Assembly: GCA_026398135.1 (NCBI GenBank)
Contig: JAPLTN010000057.1
Coordinates: 1 to 50,031, forward strand
DNA: 50,031 nt
Source: Verrucomicrobiota bacterium
Lineage (GTDB): Bacteria; Verrucomicrobiota; Verrucomicrobiia; Opitutales; Opitutaceae
Reading direction: 5' to 3'
Below the pieces are notes generated by a model that was not told where the DNA came from, did not search any database, and worked only from the letters and a program-made list of their open reading frames with translations. The number at the start of each line of letters is the position of its first letter. Position 1 is the stretch's first letter. A program made the position numbers and the translations under genes. Of the stretch, positions 43,568 through 50,031 are shown piece after piece.

Positions 43568-43650
43568 GCTCGTGATCGCGTGACCTCTTGATTTCGTTAC
43601 CGTATAAACTCGTGGCGGCGTGACCGTGCGAGGCTGACCACCCTCCCATG

Positions 43651-43686
43651 CCGGCAAAGTAACCTATTAGGTTACTTGATGCCGGG
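43651..43686. repeat. Palindrome, subtype 2 (copy B4)
   Basis: Core AAGTAACCTA, central T at 43666, TAGGTTACTT. Outer arms CCGGCA and TGCCGG pair with a two-base bulge on the right side. It lies 84 bp past the prmB stop. Confidence 0.92.
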
Positions 43687-43763
43687 GGCTTGGGCGGCTT
43701 GGCGCGGGTCGCGGGGCGCAGGGCTGCCGAAGGTCCAGATTCCAAAGCGCCACAGCACCAAAT

Positions 43764-43804
43764 CCCCAAGCCCCAAACCCCCAAAGCCCCAAACCCCCAA
43801 GCCC
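43764..43804 (-). other. Potential G-quadruplex tract
   Basis: Six C-tracts of 3-5 bases spaced by 3-4 bases (CCCCAAGCCCCAAACCCCC and onwards). On the minus strand this reads as six G-tracts with loops of 3-4 nt, a classic intramolecular G-quadruplex pattern. It lies between palindromes B4 and B5. Confidence 0.75.
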
Positions 43805-43829
43805 GAGTTTTCAACCCCGGACACCCAAA

Positions 43830-43866
43830 CCGACAAAGTAACCTAATAGGTTACTTGAGGCTGGGG
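43830..43866. repeat. Palindrome, subtype 2 (copy B5)
   Basis: Core AAGTAACCTA, central A, TAGGTTACTT, followed by GAGGCTGGGGGC, which resembles the right flanks of B2, B3 and B4. It lies about 150 bp upstream of terC. Confidence 0.92.
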
Positions 43867-44017
43867 GCGCGGGCGGCTTGGTGGGGCGGCGCGGGGTTGG
43901 GGGCGTGGTGGGTGGTGGCGGGGTGGGCGTGGCGGTGCGTTGCGGGGCTGAGGTCTCGGCGGGTTGGTTGCGGGGTTGCCAGCGGGGCGGGGTTCGCACC
44001 CACTCGCGTTTTCTCCC

Positions 44018-44884
44018 ATGCCAAGCTGCCAACTGCTCCTTCCGCTCGCGTTTGCGTTTCCCTCCGGGGCCGAATGGCTGGAGGCGATTCCCATCATCAT
44101 CTCCCTCATCCTGATCGAGGGCCTGCTCAGCGTGGACAACGCCCTCGCCATCGCCGCCATGGCCAACCACCTGCCCGAGCATCAGAAGCGCAAGGCGCTG
44201 CGCTGGGGCATCATCGGTGCCTATGGGTTTCGCGGTCTGGCCATGGCGGGGGCCTCTTTTATCATCAACAACCCGTGGCTCAAAATCATCGGCGCGGCCT
44301 ACCTGATCTACCTCATGTGCGCGCACTTCACGGCGGAGGCGGAAGACGAGGTGAAGGCTGAGGTCGGCGCGGTGAAGCTGGCCGGCAAGGGCTTCTGGGC
44401 CACGGTCGCCGCCATCGAGTTGATGGATTTGAGTCTGAGCGTGGACAACGTGGTCGCCGCCGTGGCCATGAGCCCGAAACTGTGGGTGGTGTGTCTGGGC
44501 GTGTTTATCGGCATTCTGGCGCTGCGTTTCGTCGCCGGGGCCTGCCTGAAGCTTTTGGAAAAGTATCCGATTCTCGAACACACCGCGTTCCTGCTGATCG
44601 GCTACGTGGGCGGCATTCTGGTGGTGGAGATCGTCGCGCCGCGTTTCGGGCACCCGATCCACATCAATGCCTTTCAGAAATTCATCGGCATCCTGCTGAT
44701 CACGGCGGCCACGGTCTCCTACTCCCGCCGCCCGGCTTTACAGCGGGTGCTGGGGCCGGGTTTGCGGGCGGCGCGCTGGCCGATGCTGGCGGTGTCGGCG
44801 GTGGTGGGCGGGGTGATCACCTTGGTCGCGTGGCCGTTCAAGGCCCTCTGGCGGGTCTTGCGTCCTTCGCAAGGCGCGGCCTGA
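44018..44884 (+). CDS. TerC-family integral membrane protein
   Basis: A 288-residue membrane protein with seven or so helices. The two signature helices are IEGLLSVDNALAIAAMANHL and MDLSLSVDNVVAAVAMSPKL, each carrying the acidic SVDN metal-site pair typical of TerC/YkoY proteins. TerC members bind and export divalent metals such as manganese during protein secretion, or confer tellurite resistance; the role here is not decided. The end (RRPALQRVLGPGLRAARWPM) adds a basic loop and a last helix. ATG 44018 starts the protein just before the first helix. The RlmM-like gene follows after 15 bp. Confidence 0.87.
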   Translation: MPSCQLLLPLAFAFPSGAEWLEAIPIIISLILIEGLLSVDNALAIAAMANHLPEHQKRKALRWGIIGAYGFRGLAMAGASFIINNPWLKIIGAAYLIYLMCAHFTAEAEDEVKAEVGAVKLAGKGFWATVAAIELMDLSLSVDNVVAAVAMSPKLWVVCLGVFIGILALRFVAGACLKLLEKYPILEHTAFLLIGYVGGILVVEIVAPRFGHPIHINAFQKFIGILLITAATVSYSRRPALQRVLGPGLRAARWPMLAVSAVVGGVITLVAWPFKALWRVLRPSQGAA

Positions 44885-44899
44885 TCCGGCTCCCTTCCG

Positions 44900-45907
44900 A
44901 TGCTTTTTCGTGGTCAACCGGGGTTTGAGGATATGCTGGCGGGCGAGCTTCGCGCCGCCGGGGTCGCCGTGGCCGCGCAGGGGGGCGGTTGGGTGGCGGG
45001 CGCGCCCGGCAGCGTGCTGGCCGCACCCGATTTGTGTTTCGCCTACGCGGTCCACCTGGCGCCGGTCGAGCTGAGCGGCGAGACGGTCAACGCCCTCGCC
45101 GCACGCCTGCTTGATCACTTTCTGGCCAGCGCCAAGGACGAGCGTTTCGAGGCGGCGTGGCCGTGTGTGTTTACCACGGCGGCGGGGCTCGACGGGCTGG
45201 GGCGGCGGGCCGATGCGGTGGCGACGGCTTTCGCCGAGCTTTTGAAAAAACGCCTCGGGCGGGTCGCCCGGCTGGCCGTCCCCGACTGTCCGCGCGGCCT
45301 GGGCACTTCGCGGGGGCTGTTCGTGCATTTCGTGGATTTTAAAAAAGCCCTCGTTTCCCGTGAACTGGTCTCGGGCGGGCAGCGGCGCATGGCGGACGAT
45401 GATCAGGCCCCTTCGCGCAGTTATCTCAAAGTCGAGGAGGCCTACACCGTGCTCGGACGCGAACCGGCGGCGGGCGAACTCGTGGTCGATCTCGGGGCCG
45501 CGCCCGGTGGTTGGAGTTATTCCGCCGCCAAGCGCGGCGCGCGCGTGCTGGCGCTCGACAACGGTCCGCTGAAGGGCGGCGCGCTCGACCACCCGCTGAT
45601 CGAGCACCGCCGGGCCGACGCCTATGGCTACCGGCCCGGCACGGGCGAGCGGGCGGACTGGCTGTTTTGCGACTTGGTGGACGATCCGCACCACGTGCTG
45701 CGCAACCTCGTCGCGCCGTGGCTGGAGCAGCGGTGGTGCCGGCGTTTTGTGGTGATTTTGAAATTCGGCCGGGTCGATCCGCTGGCCTTGCTGCGCGAGG
45801 TGCGGGCGGCGGATTCGGTATTCAGCCGTCGCGCGCCGGGCACCCGGGTGCGTCACCTTTTCCACGACCGCGAGGAGTTTACCCTGGTCGGCGAGGTCGC
45901 GGAATAA
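44900..45907 (+). CDS. RlmM-like 23S rRNA ribose methyltransferase
   Basis: A 335-residue enzyme of the RlmM/FtsJ group. The N-terminal RNA-binding part (LFRGQPGFEDMLAGELRAAG) looks like a THUMP-related region. DDDQAPSRSYLKVEEAYTVL gives the first catalytic lysine, VVDLGAAPGGWSYSAAKRGA is the SAM loop, DWLFCDLVDDPHHVL the aspartate, RRFVVILKFGRVDPLALLRE the second lysine and HDREEFTLVGEV the glutamate, completing the K-D-K-E tetrad of 2'-O-methyltransferases. Close likeness to RlmM (C2498 in E. coli) is by motif order only. Confidence 0.87.
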   Translation: MLFRGQPGFEDMLAGELRAAGVAVAAQGGGWVAGAPGSVLAAPDLCFAYAVHLAPVELSGETVNALAARLLDHFLASAKDERFEAAWPCVFTTAAGLDGLGRRADAVATAFAELLKKRLGRVARLAVPDCPRGLGTSRGLFVHFVDFKKALVSRELVSGGQRRMADDDQAPSRSYLKVEEAYTVLGREPAAGELVVDLGAAPGGWSYSAAKRGARVLALDNGPLKGGALDHPLIEHRRADAYGYRPGTGERADWLFCDLVDDPHHVLRNLVAPWLEQRWCRRFVVILKFGRVDPLALLREVRAADSVFSRRAPGTRVRHLFHDREEFTLVGEVAE

Positions 45908-45939
45908 TGCTAACCCCCCCCATATAAACTAAACTTTTC

Positions 45940-46025
45940 TAACGCAAAGTCGCCAAGGCACAAAGAGCGCAAAGACCTGTAAATGAATTTATCTCTGCGC
46001 CTCTGTGTCTTTGCGTTAAAGTCTG
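45940..46025. repeat. AACGCAAAG/CTTTGCGTT intergenic repeat (copy 2)
   Basis: TAACGCAAAGT at 45940-45950 faces CTTTGCGTTA at 46009-46018, with an internal GCGCAAAG. It shares the ending TTAAAGTCTGA and general layout with the copy at 39399-39493. Confidence 0.8.
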
Positions 46026-46081
46026 AAAATCGCGGGTAATTGGAATAAGTCCCGTCGCCGCCCCGCCCCCTTCCTTTTTTC

Positions 46082-46819
46082 ATGAGCCTTTCCAACGAAA
46101 TCACCCTGTGCGGCCTGCCCGCCGTGCAAGCCCGTTTCGCGCGCGACCCGGCCTCGATCAAGCGGCTTTTTTTCGACGAGCCGACCAGCCGCAAGCTCGG
46201 CGCGATGTGCAAGGCCCTCGCCGCCGCCAAGAAGGTGTATCGCTGCGTGCCGCCCGCCGAGTTGGAGAAAATCGCCGGCACGCTGCACCATGGCGGGGTG
46301 GCTTGCGTGGTGCACGCGCCTCCGCTGGCCGCGCCCTCGCCGCGCGAGATCGCGGGCTGGGCGGCCAAACGCGAGCCGCTGGTCGTGCTCGATCGCATCG
46401 GCAACGCACACAACCTCGGGGCGATTGCGCGTTCGGCGGCGTATTTCGGCGTGTCGCACCTCATCATCCCCGCGCATCCGTCGGCGGCGTTGCCCGGCGA
46501 GGCGGCCTTCCGGGTGGCGGAGGGCGGCATGGACCACATCACGGTCTGGCGCGTGCCGGCCTTGCCCGCGTTTTTGGGCGCGTTGAAGGCGGCCGGCTAC
46601 GACGTGATCGGCGCGGCCACCCGGGGCGGCGCGCCCGTGCCTCGTTCCGCCTCCGCCAAACCGGTCGCGCTGGTGATGGGCAACGAGGAGCAGGGGCTCG
46701 CCCCCGAAGTGGTCAAGGCCTGCAGCTCGCTCGTGACCCTGGCCGGCACCGGCAAGGTGGAGTCGCTCAACGTCTCGGTCGCCGCCGCCGTGTTGTTGCA
46801 CACGCTGCTGGCGAAGTAG
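46082..46819 (+). CDS. TrmH/SpoU-family RNA 2'-O-methyltransferase
   Basis: A 245-residue SPOUT-fold enzyme. The N-terminal substrate-binding domain (1-85) includes LCGLPAVQARFARDPASIKR. The SPOUT core holds LVVLDRIGNAHNLGAIARSA, LIIPAHPSAALPGEAAFRVA, LVMGNEEQGLAPEVVKACSS and TGKVESLNVSVAAAVLLHTL. The N-x-G-x-x-x-R, G-x-E-x-x-G-L and S-L-N-x-x-x-A motifs are intact. Which ribose is methylated is unknown. Confidence 0.92.
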   Translation: MSLSNEITLCGLPAVQARFARDPASIKRLFFDEPTSRKLGAMCKALAAAKKVYRCVPPAELEKIAGTLHHGGVACVVHAPPLAAPSPREIAGWAAKREPLVVLDRIGNAHNLGAIARSAAYFGVSHLIIPAHPSAALPGEAAFRVAEGGMDHITVWRVPALPAFLGALKAAGYDVIGAATRGGAPVPRSASAKPVALVMGNEEQGLAPEVVKACSSLVTLAGTGKVESLNVSVAAAVLLHTLLAK

Positions 46820-47598
46820 GCGGAGGCAATGCATTGGTCATACAGAGCCGGGCCGGAGCGCCGTCCCGCATCGGCATAACCGGTCACCGCCCGGTTCTAC
46901 ACCGACCCGCGGAATTTTTAACCACGGATGGCACGGATAAAACACGGATAAATACATTTAAAACAGGGGGTTAACTACTTGGATCGGAATTCTGAATCTG
47001 TGCCCATCCATGCTATTCGCGGTCAAGTATTCTGAAGTTTTTTTGAACCGCCAACCCTCGCTAAAAAACGCTGAAATCAATCCATCGAAACCATTTGTTA
47101 AAGCCTCTGAATTGGCAGGTTTGCGCAATTTATTCCAATTCGCAGTCAAGATGAACAGGATGTCGAAAATTGACCGGGGACGGCCAACGCGACACAAACC
47201 ACCTGATATGAGTAAGCTATGCGTTACATGCAGGGTTGGCCGTCCCGGCCAATTCAGAACAACTAGAAAGCGCACGAGAATCAGCGGTTCCTCCCTCTGC
47301 CGTCCGCTTTTTCATAATCTCCGCGTTTCGCATTTTCCGCTTTTGTTTACGACCCCCTTACTAGCCTGCCAGCTTATCAGCTCTGCACCTCAAGTGCCCT
47401 CTGTGTAAGCCCTTCCGAATTCGGCCTTCCGCCTTTCCGCTTTTTGTTTCCCGCTCTCCGTCGCTCCCTGCTCCTAGCTCCCCGCTCGTTCCTTCCGTCA
47501 AAAACCCATGAAAGACCGTGGGGGCCGGATTTTTTCGAGCTTTGCCAGAATTTTTGGCGTTGCCAACGGAATGCCGGGGGAACACATCCTTGGCTCCC
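46820..47598. other. 779-bp gene-poor region with several repeat fragments
   Basis: No convincing gene. It holds an accacggatggcacggat-type repeat at about 46921-46951 with a degraded mirrored arm at about 46994-47023, copy 2 of the GGCCGGGGACGGCC inverted repeat, a degenerate copy of the 31573 tandem repeat at about 47360-47388, and an inverted 17-nt match (gctccctgctcctagct, about 47463-47479) to the spacer at about 30746-30762. Short open frames here are not supported. Confidence 0.65.
47170..47252. repeat. Inverted repeat, GGCCGGGGACGGCC family (copy 2)
   Basis: Arms ttgaccggggacggccaac (47170-47188) and gttggccgtcccggccaa (47235-47252) are largely complementary, with a substitution and a one-base deletion. 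The spacer of about 46 nt differs from that of copy 1 at 37842-37902, so only the arms are conserved. Confidence 0.85.
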
Positions 47599-48330
47599 AT
47601 GAAAACAGCGTTGTCCCCCGCCGTCCGTCTCATGGCCGCCCTCGCGGCAGCTCATGGCCTGTCTGTGCCCTGCATGGCCCAGCCGATTGAAACCGCTGCG
47701 CTTGGAGCTGTGGTGATTAAATTGAAGGATAGTAATTTAGATACCAAAGTCACGATTCCGAGTTTGTTACCCGAGGCTTTTATAAGTGGCTCAATAGCCG
47801 TAATAAGCTCCAGTGCCCCAGGTGTTTATAATATTGGATTGGGTTCCGGTTTCCTGCCCCGTGATTATTACTCGGATTTTTATTATATAAAGTTTACTTC
47901 GGGTGCGAAAAAGGGGCTTTATTACACGATTACAGCCAACACGGAATCGCAATTTACTATTGATTCATCAGGGGACGACTTAACGAAACTAAAGTCAGGC
48001 GATACTTTTCGGGTTTGTAAATATTGGACATTAAACACTTTGTTTCCCTATGCTCTTGCTGGATCAGACCGCAATCCGCTCATCGCTTCGACTGGTCATC
48101 TCGGGCACCAACGCGGATCTCAGATTATCCTTCCGCCCATTAATTCGGGCGGAGTCAATTTAGCACCCGCTGAAATTTATTATTTTACCGATGCTGGCTG
48201 GGTTCAATCTATAAAGGGAACTCCAGTATCAAACGACGTCATTGTGTATCCGGATAGTTATCTAATAGCCCGTCAACCGCCCAACGTAACATCCGAAATC
48301 AAGATGTGTATAACTGGGCATGTGTTTTAA
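47599..48330 (+). CDS. Exported beta-rich protein, TIGR02597-like (first)
   Basis: A 243-residue protein with a signal peptide (1-28, VRLMAALAAAHGLSVPCMA). The mature part has IETAALGAVVIKLKDSNLDT and then short strands with FTSGAKKGLYYTITANTESQ, FPYALAGSDRNPLIASTG and PAEIYYFTDAGWVQSIKG. The pattern, and the paired gene downstream, resemble the verrucomicrobial TIGR02597 repeat family of unknown function. Base composition is clearly lower in GC than upstream DNA, with A/T-rich third positions. ATG 47599 begins the signal peptide; an in-frame start at 47518 is less likely. Confidence 0.72.
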   Translation: MKTALSPAVRLMAALAAAHGLSVPCMAQPIETAALGAVVIKLKDSNLDTKVTIPSLLPEAFISGSIAVISSSAPGVYNIGLGSGFLPRDYYSDFYYIKFTSGAKKGLYYTITANTESQFTIDSSGDDLTKLKSGDTFRVCKYWTLNTLFPYALAGSDRNPLIASTGHLGHQRGSQIILPPINSGGVNLAPAEIYYFTDAGWVQSIKGTPVSNDVIVYPDSYLIARQPPNVTSEIKMCITGHVF

Positions 48331-48352
48331 TCCCTGTAGAAAAGTTTACTTT

Positions 48353-49384
48353 ATGAGAACTAAATTAACCTCGGCGATTCAATTTACGGCCGCACTTGTT
48401 ACCGGTTTTGGATTTATTAGTTTCTCCTCCGCCCAAACCGTGGCAACGCATCCAGTGGGAGCGGTGAGTAAGACTTTGCCGACAGGTTATTCAATGGTTG
48501 GCCTTACTTTACTGAATTCGTCGTTGTATTCAGGTGCTGTGACGCTTAATGATTCTAGTTCCGTCACCTTATCTGGTTCTAACAATTTTGGTCTTATATT
48601 AAGTGGAACAGGTATGTATTACTTAGAGGTGGTGAGCGGTCCCTTGGAGGGTGAGCGGTTTGATGTTAATACATCCGCAACAATAGCATCTGCTAATTCT
48701 GTCGTTACGATTAACCCCGCTTCTCAGAACAATACTGTAACACTTACCTCTAACGCTCTGGCATCGTGTAATGTAGTGCTTCGTTCTCACATTACACTTA
48801 ATAGTTTGTCGTCATGGATTACACCTGCGCTGACAGGAAATAACAGTTCTTCTAGTGCTGATCAGATTTTGATTTTTAACAAAGCACTAAATGCATTTGA
48901 TACTTATTTTTTAAGAGCTGACAACGTTACTTGGAGAAAAATCGGTGTGGCCGACTCTGTTGGTGCAAGTACAGTAATCCCTCCTGGGGTTGGGATTTTC
49001 ATACGTAAAGTATCTACTTCTGCTACTTTAACACAAGTGGGTGCTATTCGTGTTAACGATTTTGCAATGCCGCTGAAGGCGGGTTTATCTCTTTTAGCGC
49101 CCGGTTATCCTATACCAAATTCTCCAACTTCTTTGGGTGCAAATCTTGTAAATGGATGGTTCGGTAGCAATTCATCTGGAGCAGCAGACCAAATTATAAC
49201 CTTCAACCCGAGTGGAAATAGCTACATTACTTATTTCCTGAGGTCTGATGGTGCAACCTGGAGACAGGTTGGATTAGTTGATGATTTTAAGTCAGTTAAC
49301 GTTATTGGCCATGATTCTGCGTTCTGGCTTAGAAAAGCTACCGCTGATTTAAATTATATTTTAGTTCGTCCATTTACTTTGTAA
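48353..49384 (+). CDS. Exported beta-rich protein, TIGR02597-like (second)
   Basis: A 343-residue protein with a signal peptide (1-27, AALVTGFGFISFSSAQ). The mature start TVATHPVGAVSKTLPTGYSM is like the opening of TIGR02597-type proteins. Two internal repeats occur: SSSADQILIFNKALNAFDTY with FLRADNVTWRKIGVAD, and SGAADQIITFNPSGNSYITY with FLRSDGATWRQVGLVDD. It shares the AT-rich composition of its neighbours and follows the first homologue by 22 bp. Likely secreted or surface bound; function unknown. Confidence 0.75.
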   Translation: MRTKLTSAIQFTAALVTGFGFISFSSAQTVATHPVGAVSKTLPTGYSMVGLTLLNSSLYSGAVTLNDSSSVTLSGSNNFGLILSGTGMYYLEVVSGPLEGERFDVNTSATIASANSVVTINPASQNNTVTLTSNALASCNVVLRSHITLNSLSSWITPALTGNNSSSSADQILIFNKALNAFDTYFLRADNVTWRKIGVADSVGASTVIPPGVGIFIRKVSTSATLTQVGAIRVNDFAMPLKAGLSLLAPGYPIPNSPTSLGANLVNGWFGSNSSGAADQIITFNPSGNSYITYFLRSDGATWRQVGLVDDFKSVNVIGHDSAFWLRKATADLNYILVRPFTL

Positions 49385-49406
49385 TTAATCATACTAATTA
49401 AATTCC

Positions 49407-49931
49407 ATGAAAAAAACATTAGCTGCTTCTTTAGCTCTACTAACTTGCAGTGCCGCTAGCGCTATAGATAGAGTTACTTTTGAGGATTTTGACTATACGA
49501 TTGTTGGTAACGTAAATGTTACCGGCTCTAATCTTTTAGCCTCGTTCTGGGGTACTTATTCTAATGGATCGTTTACTGTTCTCACTGGATCCAACAATGG
49601 ATATTTTGACCTAGCGGGTGATGATGCCGTTGTAAATTATTCCGCCACTGATAATCTTTCTGTTGCTGATGGAGCTTTACTAGCTCTTGGTATATTTGAT
49701 ATTTCCAATGGTTCACTCTACTCAGCTATTACTGGTTCGACCAAGGGAGTTATACTTACAGATTCCACATGGGTAGCTCCCGCGTTTTCCACTACTGCTG
49801 GCCCCTCTTTGGTTGGTTTCACAAATACTACCGTGGCACAAGTTGGTGGTTACTCACGCGTTGGTACTATTGAAACAATTACTTTAGTCTGGTTCTTCCG
49901 GTTTTCTAGTGGGCAAGGGAGTTGCAGCTAG
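49407..49931 (+). pseudogene. Exported protein gene truncated by an ISL3-like element
   Basis: A 174-residue ORF with a signal peptide (MKKTLAASLALLTCSAASA) and a serine/threonine/glycine-rich beta region (VTFEDFDYTIVGNVNVTGSN, GSNNGYFDLAGDDAVV). It matches the style of verrucomicrobial exported proteins that normally end in a PEP-CTERM anchor. After residue 162 (IETITLVW) the sequence turns GC-rich and changes into the end of an insertion sequence (from 49891), so the natural C-terminus is missing and the last 12 residues come from the element. The lost PEP-CTERM tail is inferred, not seen. Confidence 0.7.
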
Positions 49932-50031
49932 GGAGAAGAAGTCATGACGGAACAAGAAGCGAAGGCGGCGGTGGCAGCGCATTACGGGATGCTGTTGGGC
50001 ATCGCGTCCCCGTGGGTGGTGAAGGAGGCGA
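49891..50031 (+). mobile_element. Left end of an ISL3-like insertion sequence (partial)
   Basis: A terminal-repeat-like start (ggttcttccggttttctagt, 49891-49910), a leader with gggagaagaa, then a transposase start. The abrupt rise in GC against the AT-rich host gene marks the junction. The right end and target duplication lie outside the window. Confidence 0.65.
49944..50031 (+). CDS. ISL3-like transposase, N-terminal part (partial)
   Basis: ATG 49944, preceded by GGGAGAAGAA at good distance, opens a frame that reads MTEQEAKAAVAAHYGMLLGI and then ASPWVVKEA before running off the window. The helix followed by PW-V at about residue 23 is like the N-terminal zinc-finger-preceding region of ISL3-family transposases. 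The zinc finger and DDE domains are not in view, so the family call is tentative. Confidence 0.6.
   Translation, partial: MTEQEAKAAVAAHYGMLLGIASPWVVKEA

Larger units (their letters stand above)
43568..44017. other. 450-bp intergenic region rich in repeats
   Basis: Between prmB and terC. It contains palindromes B4 and B5, a C-rich G-quadruplex-type tract (43764-43804) and a G-rich stretch from 43861 to about 43932 with many GGG runs on the plus strand. A short degenerate repeat (ctcgtgatcgcgtgacc/ctcgtggcggcgtgacc) lies at about 43570-43630. A Mn-sensing yybP-ykoY riboswitch, often found before terC relatives, was looked for and not found. Confidence 0.6.

Noticed and set aside
43269-43814. 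Minus-strand frame with repeated GFGALGVWGLG
   Set aside because: It is only the translation of the C-rich tandem tract and a palindrome and continues antisense into prmB.
43651-43866. CRISPR array formed by copies B4 and B5
   Set aside because: Only two copies, palindromic, with a 143-bp low-complexity spacer and no cas genes.
43866-44017. Mn-responsive yybP-ykoY riboswitch before terC
   Set aside because: The conserved riboswitch core was not found in this G-rich stretch.

Overview
The window looks like the chromosome of a free-living, GC-rich Gram-negative bacterium of the Verrucomicrobiota, most likely close to Opitutaceae. This is inferred from gene content and style and was not checked by any search. 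The supporting signs are two exported proteins resembling a verrucomicrobial repeat family (TIGR02597-like), a ParC/ParE pair separated by a thymidine phosphorylase gene, an Asp23/AmaP-like pair, an LpxR-like lipid A deacylase, weak or absent Shine-Dalgarno sequences, and many dispersed intergenic palindromes. No rRNA, tRNA or CRISPR array was seen.

Layout. 1-83 is the tail of an unidentified, possibly transposase, gene. 166-3208 (minus) holds holA, an MscS channel and an Hsp20 chaperone with a clear terminator. 3443-6893 has a PatB/MalY-type C-S lyase, a DCC-family thiol protein, a small helix-turn-helix gene bracketed exactly by palindromes, and a tRNA-dihydrouridine synthase. 6930-10263 has a proline-rich membrane protein, a glycine-rich RRM protein with its own terminator, a small membrane protein and a DUF5069-gluconokinase fusion. 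10407-14529 holds two adjacent broken genes: a chemoreceptor with an in-frame amber codon and a YyaL/DUF255 gene with an internal deletion. 14727-17861 has the Asp23/AmaP-like pair, a CDF metal transporter and metX. 17955-20434 is a divergent pair of HisC-like aminotransferases that both carry export signals. 20717-22618 has a SirB1-like protein and aroE. 22834-28436 (minus) is parC, deoA, parE, followed by metW. 29487-32349 has a TPR protein and a minus-strand cluster of upp, a deoxyribosyltransferase-like gene and a SIS-domain gene. 32500-34562 has an RQC-type winged-helix protein, a short remnant and a SEC-C protein. 34633-37805 has an LpxR-like protein, an RlmI-like methyltransferase and a DUF481 protein. 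38010-40250 has a YfcE-like phosphodiesterase, a YgjP-like metalloprotease, an FKBP isomerase and a decayed ppnP fused in frame to it. 40387-43567 is a plus-strand run of lipoprotein, TPR protein, rhomboid-like protein and prmB. 44018-46819 holds terC and two RNA methyltransferases. 47599-49931 is an AT-richer island of exported proteins whose last gene is cut by an ISL3-like insertion sequence running off the window.

The most interesting signal is a family of eight near-perfect 34-45 bp palindromes sharing the core GTAACC/GGTTAC, in two subtypes. All lie in intergenic DNA. Two copies flank a 152-residue helix-turn-helix ORF so tightly that the ATG uses the last base of one arm of the first palindrome and the stop codon lies inside the second. 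This looks like a small palindrome-bounded regulatory or mobile cassette with solo copies scattered nearby. At least four further intergenic repeat families and a strong G-quadruplex motif add to the repeat-rich character. Housekeeping genes (replication, topoisomerase, tRNA/rRNA modification, methionine, shikimate and pyrimidine salvage) alternate with signs of decay, including a nonsense codon, deletions, a gene chimera and an IS insertion.
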